NCBI GenBank assembly: GCA_002077065.1
Contig: NAJO01000010.1
Location: 186,001-250,000, forward strand
Reading direction: 5' to 3'
Length of the DNA: 64,000 bases
Origin: Cryoendolithus antarcticus
Lineage: Eukaryota; Ascomycota; Dothideomycetes; Cladosporiales; Cladosporiaceae
The notes under the pieces: generated by a model
What the model was told of the DNA's origin: nothing
The model's database searches: none
The model's input: only the letters and a program-made list of their open reading frames with translations
Translations under genes and position numbers: made by a program
Shown: positions 59,294 through 64,000 of the stretch, one piece after another
Numbering within the stretch: the first letter of the stretch is position 1
How the letters are laid out: each line of letters opens with the position of its first letter

Positions 59294-61729
59294 CTACCCA
59301 AGCTTCTTCAAAATCTCAACTCCCACCCCTAGTACCTCCGCCTCCTTCACCCCCTTTAGCGCATCCCTCACAATCTCTCCCCCACCCTCCTTCTTCACCC
59401 TCTCCACGCCCTTTACCCCGACTTCCCCCGGCGCGCCCACAACATTCCCCACGCAAACCAGCCCACGATGCCTGACTCCCTCATCCTCGTCCCCGCACAA
59501 CCCAAGCAAAATCTCCACACCTCTCTCCCTCTCCAGCACAGCCTCGGCAGCAGCATCCCACTCTGTCAACATCGCTAAAGCTCCACCCGCAGCACGTCTC
59601 GTGGCCAGATCCTCAGCATCCGCGAGTGCGAGCAGGATATGCAGTCGGTTCTTCGCTTTGCCAGACCCGTCTGCGAATTTGGCAACGCCGGCGGGGGAGT
59701 TCATGAGGTTGCATACGAGCTCGACGCTGGCGCGTTGGATCATGGTATTGCTGGAGAGGAGCAGTTGGTCCTCGATCGTGGTCCAAGCCACGCGGAGTAG
59801 CATATCCCGAGGCGAGGGGTCGGACATGCTGGCTAGATTTGTGAGGGCTAGGAGGGCTTCGAAGGTCGGCAGGAGGTTGCGCTCGGTGGCGTTCGGGTCG
59901 GTTGCGAGCAGCGGGATCAAGGCCGAGACTGCGGAGGTTACCGGAATGGAGGTTGAGAAGACGAGGGATGGGTTCACGGAGATGAGGAGGCGGGCTAGGG
60001 CGTGAGAGGCGGAGTGTTCGGTGGTATTGGACTCGGAAATTGGCTGGGTAGAGGTGGCGAGGCGATTGTAGATTTGAAGAAGAAGTTTGACGGCGCCTTG
60101 TTGGACGAGCTTTGGGCGGTGTTTCTGTTCTTTCGAGAGGGACAGTAGGGTTTGGACGATCAGTGCTGTGATGGCTGGCGATGTCGGCTTGCGGGAGATG
60201 GCGGCGATAGCTTGTACAAGGTCTGCATCTAACAGCTTCTTGCACCGTGTGGTCACAGCTACATCATCGTCCAACGGGTCTGGCGGTGGCAGCTTCGTCT
60301 GATTGGCGTACGCTTTCAATTGCGCAACCTTGGCCTGTTCTTCGGACTGTGCTGGCCTATAGGCAGAGATATTTGTGAAGATCGTGAGGCAGCCGAAAGC
60401 CGCACTTGACCGTTGACTCAGAGATGTGACCAAAGATCTCAGCAGTTTACTATTCTTGGCGATCTGTTCCTTGACCATCGGTTGGAGTGACGTATACGCT
60501 AGCCCTTCAATCGCTTGATCACTGGCCTCGCTGCTGTCCACCGCGAGGCCTGATAATTTCGTAGTGATAGTATCTTCCGAGCTTCCGCCCTCGACCTTGG
60601 CAAGTACCAACGCAGCCAAAGCCTGATGCACGCCTTCGCGTTCCTCAGTGAGTGCCTTGAGCCAGTGTGTGCAGTATCTCTGCACAGCTTCGCGACATGG
60701 CTTATCCACACACGCAGCGCTCAGAAGTTCTAGGGCGGCTTGCTCCAACTTATGACTCTTACGCTTACCAGCAGCAGCTGCCTCCGAGTCCCGCTCGAGA
60801 TTAGGCACGAGCTGTTGGACAAAGCCGTCCGTCATGAAGAGACGTGCTGTGACTGCAGGGATGATCGGAAACATCGCAGATGCAGCCGAGAAAGCCACGA
60901 TGAGATCATCATTGGTGCCCTTCGATACCTTTCCAGCAATGAAGTTTGCAAACAGACTTTCTCCCGTCTCGCCTGTGACTTCGAGCGCCTTTGACGCAGC
61001 CAGCATTGCCTGACTTCGCAGAACTTGCGCGAGACGGATGTCAAGCGACGAGAGGATCGCATCGAAGGCGTCTTCGTCTAGCAGGGACTTGGCAGCATTG
61101 GGGGCGACGCTGAGCTGGCGAGCGATGGCCTTCATTGGCAGATCAGTGCGGGTGACTCCCGGCTCCATAAGCTTGGCGATGTCAAGTCGAAAGACATCTT
61201 GCTGCGCCGCCACCTGTAGACCTTGCTTGCGCCATGCTGCAGAGTCGAGCGGTACTGATGCGAACGCATTGAAAGCATCCTCACCTGCATCGAAGCAGGC
61301 CTCGTAGGTTTCGGTAGCGTTGTTGGTGATGCGAATCGCTACAGATCTCCTAGCATCGCTGCTGCCGTTGATGAGAGCTGCCAGCAACGCGTCAATCGGA
61401 GCTACCTGTTCAGTCGAGTCGAGTAGATTGTCTACGAGACTTGTCGCTTGTGCTGGTGTTAACTTCTGCGGATGGAGGGACTGCAGAGCTCGTTGCTCTG
61501 TGACCTTTCCGTTGCCAGTGAGGTAGCTTTGCACAAGATCCTCGGCATGACGTCCTTCGTCTCCGGCTTGAATCGACTTCAGTGCGCCCTGTACCTCAGA
61601 ATTGCCAGGTTCAATGTGCGATGCTTCGCGTAGTGCTTTCACGGCATACGCGATGTCGCCGGTCTGTCTCCGCTCATTCGCCGTTGCGAGCAAAGACGCG
61701 ACACGATCGGACGGCGTTGACGAGGCCAT
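59294..61729 (-). CDS. She4/UNC-45-type UCS-domain myosin chaperone
   Basis: UCS proteins fold and stabilise myosin motor domains; yeast She4 and fission yeast Rng3 are the fungal members. Single exon of 811 residues from ATG 61729. The protein is almost entirely helical with repeated armadillo-like units. An N-terminal segment (about 1-55, ANERRQTGDIAYAVKALREASHIEPGN) resembles a TPR helix pair, although fungal members usually lack the full TPR domain. The central part includes SLLDEDAFDAILSSLDIRLAQVLRSQAMLAASKAL. The C-terminal UCS region includes LARLLISVNPSLVFS, LTNLASMSDPSPRDMLLRVAW, ASVELVCNLMNSPAGVAKF, and ATRRAAGGALAMLTEWD, which strongly match the UNC-45 group. Divergent from the MCH1-like transporter gene (322 bp between starts). 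Confidence 0.9.
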   Translation of the reverse strand: MASSTPSDRVASLLATANERRQTGDIAYAVKALREASHIEPGNSEVQGALKSIQAGDEGRHAEDLVQSYLTGNGKVTEQRALQSLHPQKLTPAQATSLVDNLLDSTEQVAPIDALLAALINGSSDARRSVAIRITNNATETYEACFDAGEDAFNAFASVPLDSAAWRKQGLQVAAQQDVFRLDIAKLMEPGVTRTDLPMKAIARQLSVAPNAAKSLLDEDAFDAILSSLDIRLAQVLRSQAMLAASKALEVTGETGESLFANFIAGKVSKGTNDDLIVAFSAASAMFPIIPAVTARLFMTDGFVQQLVPNLERDSEAAAAGKRKSHKLEQAALELLSAACVDKPCREAVQRYCTHWLKALTEEREGVHQALAALVLAKVEGGSSEDTITTKLSGLAVDSSEASDQAIEGLAYTSLQPMVKEQIAKNSKLLRSLVTSLSQRSSAAFGCLTIFTNISAYRPAQSEEQAKVAQLKAYANQTKLPPPDPLDDDVAVTTRCKKLLDADLVQAIAAISRKPTSPAITALIVQTLLSLSKEQKHRPKLVQQGAVKLLLQIYNRLATSTQPISESNTTEHSASHALARLLISVNPSLVFSTSIPVTSAVSALIPLLATDPNATERNLLPTFEALLALTNLASMSDPSPRDMLLRVAWTTIEDQLLLSSNTMIQRASVELVCNLMNSPAGVAKFADGSGKAKNRLHILLALADAEDLATRRAAGGALAMLTEWDAAAEAVLERERGVEILLGLCGDEDEGVRHRGLVCVGNVVGAPGEVGVKGVERVKKEGGGEIVRDALKGVKEAEVLGVGVEILKKLG

Positions 61730-62051
61730 GGCGACACATCTTTCGGTGAGTCTGTGGAGAACAGTCGGGGAGGGAAGATGGCCGATATTCGAGACGCTTC
61801 AACAAGTTGCTATTCTTGGCTAGCGTGGCACGTCATCTACAAGTGATCCATGTCAACACGCGACCACGACCTGCATTCCATGTCGTGCTGATATTCCTGG
61901 ACCAAGTCACCCTTCTCACGCAGAAGACCCATCAGGCAGTACTAATGGACAGCTTGTGAGGCATGGCATCCAAGCCCTAGATACAGAATGGTCATGACCT
62001 CAGCATAGCGAACGCATTCTCCATCATTCCGTCCACAGCCCACCCTCGACT
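61730..62051. promoter_or_regulatory. Bidirectional promoter region, UNC-45 / MCH1-like
   Basis: 322 bp between divergent start codons. No gene is seen. Confidence 0.4.
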
Positions 62052-63869
62052 ATGCCCGCCTCGTCCAGCCGGCCAGCGAGCCGCAACAGCAACGACGGCG
62101 CCACAATCGGCAAATTAGACTACCACCCCGGCGGCCGCCCGCTCCTCCACGCCAATGGCAACGACGACACAAGCCAAGCGCCTAGCTACGCAGGTAGCTT
62201 CTTCGAGCAGATCGCAGAAGGCGTAGTAAACGAAGATCTCCAGCGAAAGACACGACAAGCAACGCGCTACTTCAGCTTCGCATGGGCGATCATCAACTGT
62301 CTCTGCGCGGGCGGCATAACAGCCTACTCGCTCTACGCGCCGCTGTTCCAGAAGAGACTACACTACACTCAGCTGCAGGTCAATGGCGTTAGCATTACAG
62401 CCGAGCTGGCAATGTATCTGCCCGTACCGCTGTTTGGGTTCATGTGCGATCGGTATGGCCCTGGGCCACCTTCATTGCTAGCCGGCGGCCTGTTCGGGAT
62501 CGGGTACTTCCTCGCGGCATTCGCGTACAAAGCTGGCCCACCTCCAAGTGCTGGAGGTGATGGCTGGCCGTATGCGATTATGGTGTTGGCTTTCATTCCG
62601 ATTGGCATGGCGACGAGTTGCATGTACTTGTCTGCTGTAACGACTTGTGCGAAGAATTTTGGGAGAGGGAAATATAAGGGCATTGCGCTGGCGATACCGA
62701 TCGCGGCATTCGGTTTGAGCGGCATGTGGCAGAGTCAGATTGGGAGTAATTTGTTGTATGAGCCTTTGCCGGATGGAGGGAAAGGAGATGTGGACGTGCA
62801 TCGATTCTTCCTGTTCTTGGGGGGACTTTTCGTGGCAGTGGGTTTGATCGGTGCATTCGCGCTGCGGATAGTGGATGAAGAAGAGCTCATCGACGAGGCG
62901 ATCGACGAGCTGGAGCGGAGTGGTCTTCTGACTGAAAGCGAGTTCTTCCATCGAGCCATTCAAGACACATACGGGACTTTGCCACGCGATCGAAGACTTA
63001 GTACGACCTCGATCGAATCGCTCAATCGCAAGGCTTCAGAGCATGCCGCACAAGCAGCAGACGAGCAGTACAAGAAGAAGACATGGCTGCTCAACGAAGA
63101 AACACGCCGCTTTCTCGGAGATCATACAATGTGGTGGCTGGCAGCAGGCTTCTTCCTAGTCACCGGCCCAGGCGAAGCCTTCATCAACAATCTTGGCACC
63201 ATCATAGATACACTATACACGCCTGACACGCTACCAGCAGGCGGCAATCCAACATCAGCGGCCACACACGTCTCAATCGTCGCCATCACATCAACCCTCG
63301 CCCGTATCCTCACGGGCACACTCACCGACCTCCTCGCCCCCACAGCGCCACCACATCAACACCGCCGCGGCCCCCACAGCCTCGAGAACTCCATGGCCTC
63401 TCTCCTACCTCTCACTCCCTCACCCCCACGCAAACTCGAACTCTCCCGCATGACCTTCCTCCTAACCTTCGCCCTCCTCTGCTCCTTCGGCCAGATTTTG
63501 CTAGCTTCAGGCCTAATCCAATCCCACGCCTCGCGCTTCTGGGCCGTCTCCGCCCTGATCGGCTCCGGCTACGGCGCGACTTTCAGCCTCGTGCCGATTA
63601 TTATCAGCGTCGTCTGGGGCGTGGAGAACTTCGGCACGAATTGGGGGATTGTGGCTACGGTGCCGGCGGCGGGGGCTACGGTTTGGGGATTGGCTTACAG
63701 TGGGGTTTATCAGAGGGGTGCCGAGGCTGGAGGAGAGTTGTGTTATGGGGTGGGATGTTATGGGGTTACGTTTTGGGCTATGGCGGGGAGTGTATGGGTC
63801 GCTTGTGGGTTGTGGGGATGGGCTTGGAGGGGGAGGGACGGGTGGGTGCAGCGAGGCGTGTTAGTGTAG
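62052..63869 (+). CDS. MCH1-like major facilitator (vacuolar monocarboxylate-porter family)
   Basis: Homolog of yeast Mch1, a vacuolar-membrane member of the monocarboxylate porter-like group that does not transport known monocarboxylates. Single exon of 605 residues from ATG 62052. A polar N-terminus (about 75 residues) is followed by the first helix bundle (RYFSFAWAIINCLCAGGITAYSLYAPLFQ; GFMCDRYGPGPPSLLAGG for the loop 2-3 motif). A large cytosolic loop of about 100 residues (EEELIDEAIDELERSGLLTESEF, DRRLSTTSIESLN) separates it from the second bundle (FLVTGPGEAFINNLGTIIDTLY; ASRFWAVSALIGSGYGATFSLVPIIISVVWG). GEAFINNLGTII and YGATFSLVP are typical of MCH1. The substrate is unknown. Confidence 0.88.
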   Translation: MPASSSRPASRNSNDGATIGKLDYHPGGRPLLHANGNDDTSQAPSYAGSFFEQIAEGVVNEDLQRKTRQATRYFSFAWAIINCLCAGGITAYSLYAPLFQKRLHYTQLQVNGVSITAELAMYLPVPLFGFMCDRYGPGPPSLLAGGLFGIGYFLAAFAYKAGPPPSAGGDGWPYAIMVLAFIPIGMATSCMYLSAVTTCAKNFGRGKYKGIALAIPIAAFGLSGMWQSQIGSNLLYEPLPDGGKGDVDVHRFFLFLGGLFVAVGLIGAFALRIVDEEELIDEAIDELERSGLLTESEFFHRAIQDTYGTLPRDRRLSTTSIESLNRKASEHAAQAADEQYKKKTWLLNEETRRFLGDHTMWWLAAGFFLVTGPGEAFINNLGTIIDTLYTPDTLPAGGNPTSAATHVSIVAITSTLARILTGTLTDLLAPTAPPHQHRRGPHSLENSMASLLPLTPSPPRKLELSRMTFLLTFALLCSFGQILLASGLIQSHASRFWAVSALIGSGYGATFSLVPIIISVVWGVENFGTNWGIVATVPAAGATVWGLAYSGVYQRGAEAGGELCYGVGCYGVTFWAMAGSVWVACGLWGWAWRGRDGWVQRGVLV

Positions 63870-64000
63870 GTAGTGTGCTGTGCCTTACGAGATAGCAGCG
63901 GAAAATTGCCATCCACTTGATCTCAATGCCAGTGCCCGTCTGCAGATCCATATCCTGTCTTCCATTCCTCTCCATTGAAGGCTTTCGGCGCCACTGTGGC

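Overview
This window is nuclear DNA of a filamentous ascomycete (Pezizomycotina). Genes are dense, on both strands, and interrupted by short GT-AG introns (49-70 nt in the models here) with CTAAC/CTGAC-like branch sites. The proteins are typically fungal: XlnR, KEI1, NBP35, She4/UNC-45, FIG4, a YVC1-type channel, NOP53 and an Asi-type RING ligase. A Dothideomycete is my best guess from gene content, but the sequence does not prove it. I see no transposon, rRNA, CRISPR array or convincing tRNA. Many proteins had to be assembled across introns; exon coordinates are given in each entry and were worked out by eye from splice signals, phase and family conservation.

Layout. 0.4-3.5 kb: xlnR, the xylanase/cellulase activator, with about 3 kb of apparently gene-free DNA upstream. 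6.5-12 kb: a Cys-cluster protein of unknown function, SEN34 (tRNA splicing), ALG3 (N-glycan precursor) and an EIF1AD-like protein. 12.8-21.6 kb: a YVC1-type vacuolar cation channel, a cis-CaaD-like tautomerase, a VAMP7/Nyv1-type R-SNARE, a 51-residue three-exon micro-gene and an amidohydrolase. 21.8-26.3 kb: a secreted GH43 enzyme, then NBP35 head to head with a PflX-like radical SAM protein. 27-28.7 kb: two unknown genes, followed by 2.3 kb with no recognisable gene. 30.9-33.6 kb: a large MFS transporter. 34.3-44.3 kb: four consecutive minus-strand genes, all with ubiquitin-system features (F-box; PPxY; F-box/WD/UIM; Asi-type RING). 44.8-49.4 kb: FIG4 and a PP4-type phosphatase with a large insertion. 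50.6-54.6 kb: a TcuA-like flavoprotein, NOP53 and the Rab YPT6. 54.8-58.7 kb: KEI1, DcpS and an unknown coiled-coil protein. 59.3-63.9 kb: a She4/UNC-45 myosin chaperone and an MCH1-like transporter.

How genes relate. This is mainly an ordinary housekeeping region. Several products meet at the endolysosomal/vacuolar membrane: FIG4 acts on PI(3,5)P2, the lipid that opens YVC1; an R-SNARE, YPT6 and an MCH1-like carrier act in the same compartments. xlnR and a GH43 enzyme are plausible regulator and target. NBP35 builds cytosolic Fe-S clusters and shares a promoter region with an uncharacterised Fe-S enzyme. I found no cluster that I can call a new system with confidence. The points most worth checking are the NBP35/radical-SAM pair, the ubiquitin-related gene run, the insertion in PP4, two possible C-terminal reading anomalies and the overlooked micro-gene.
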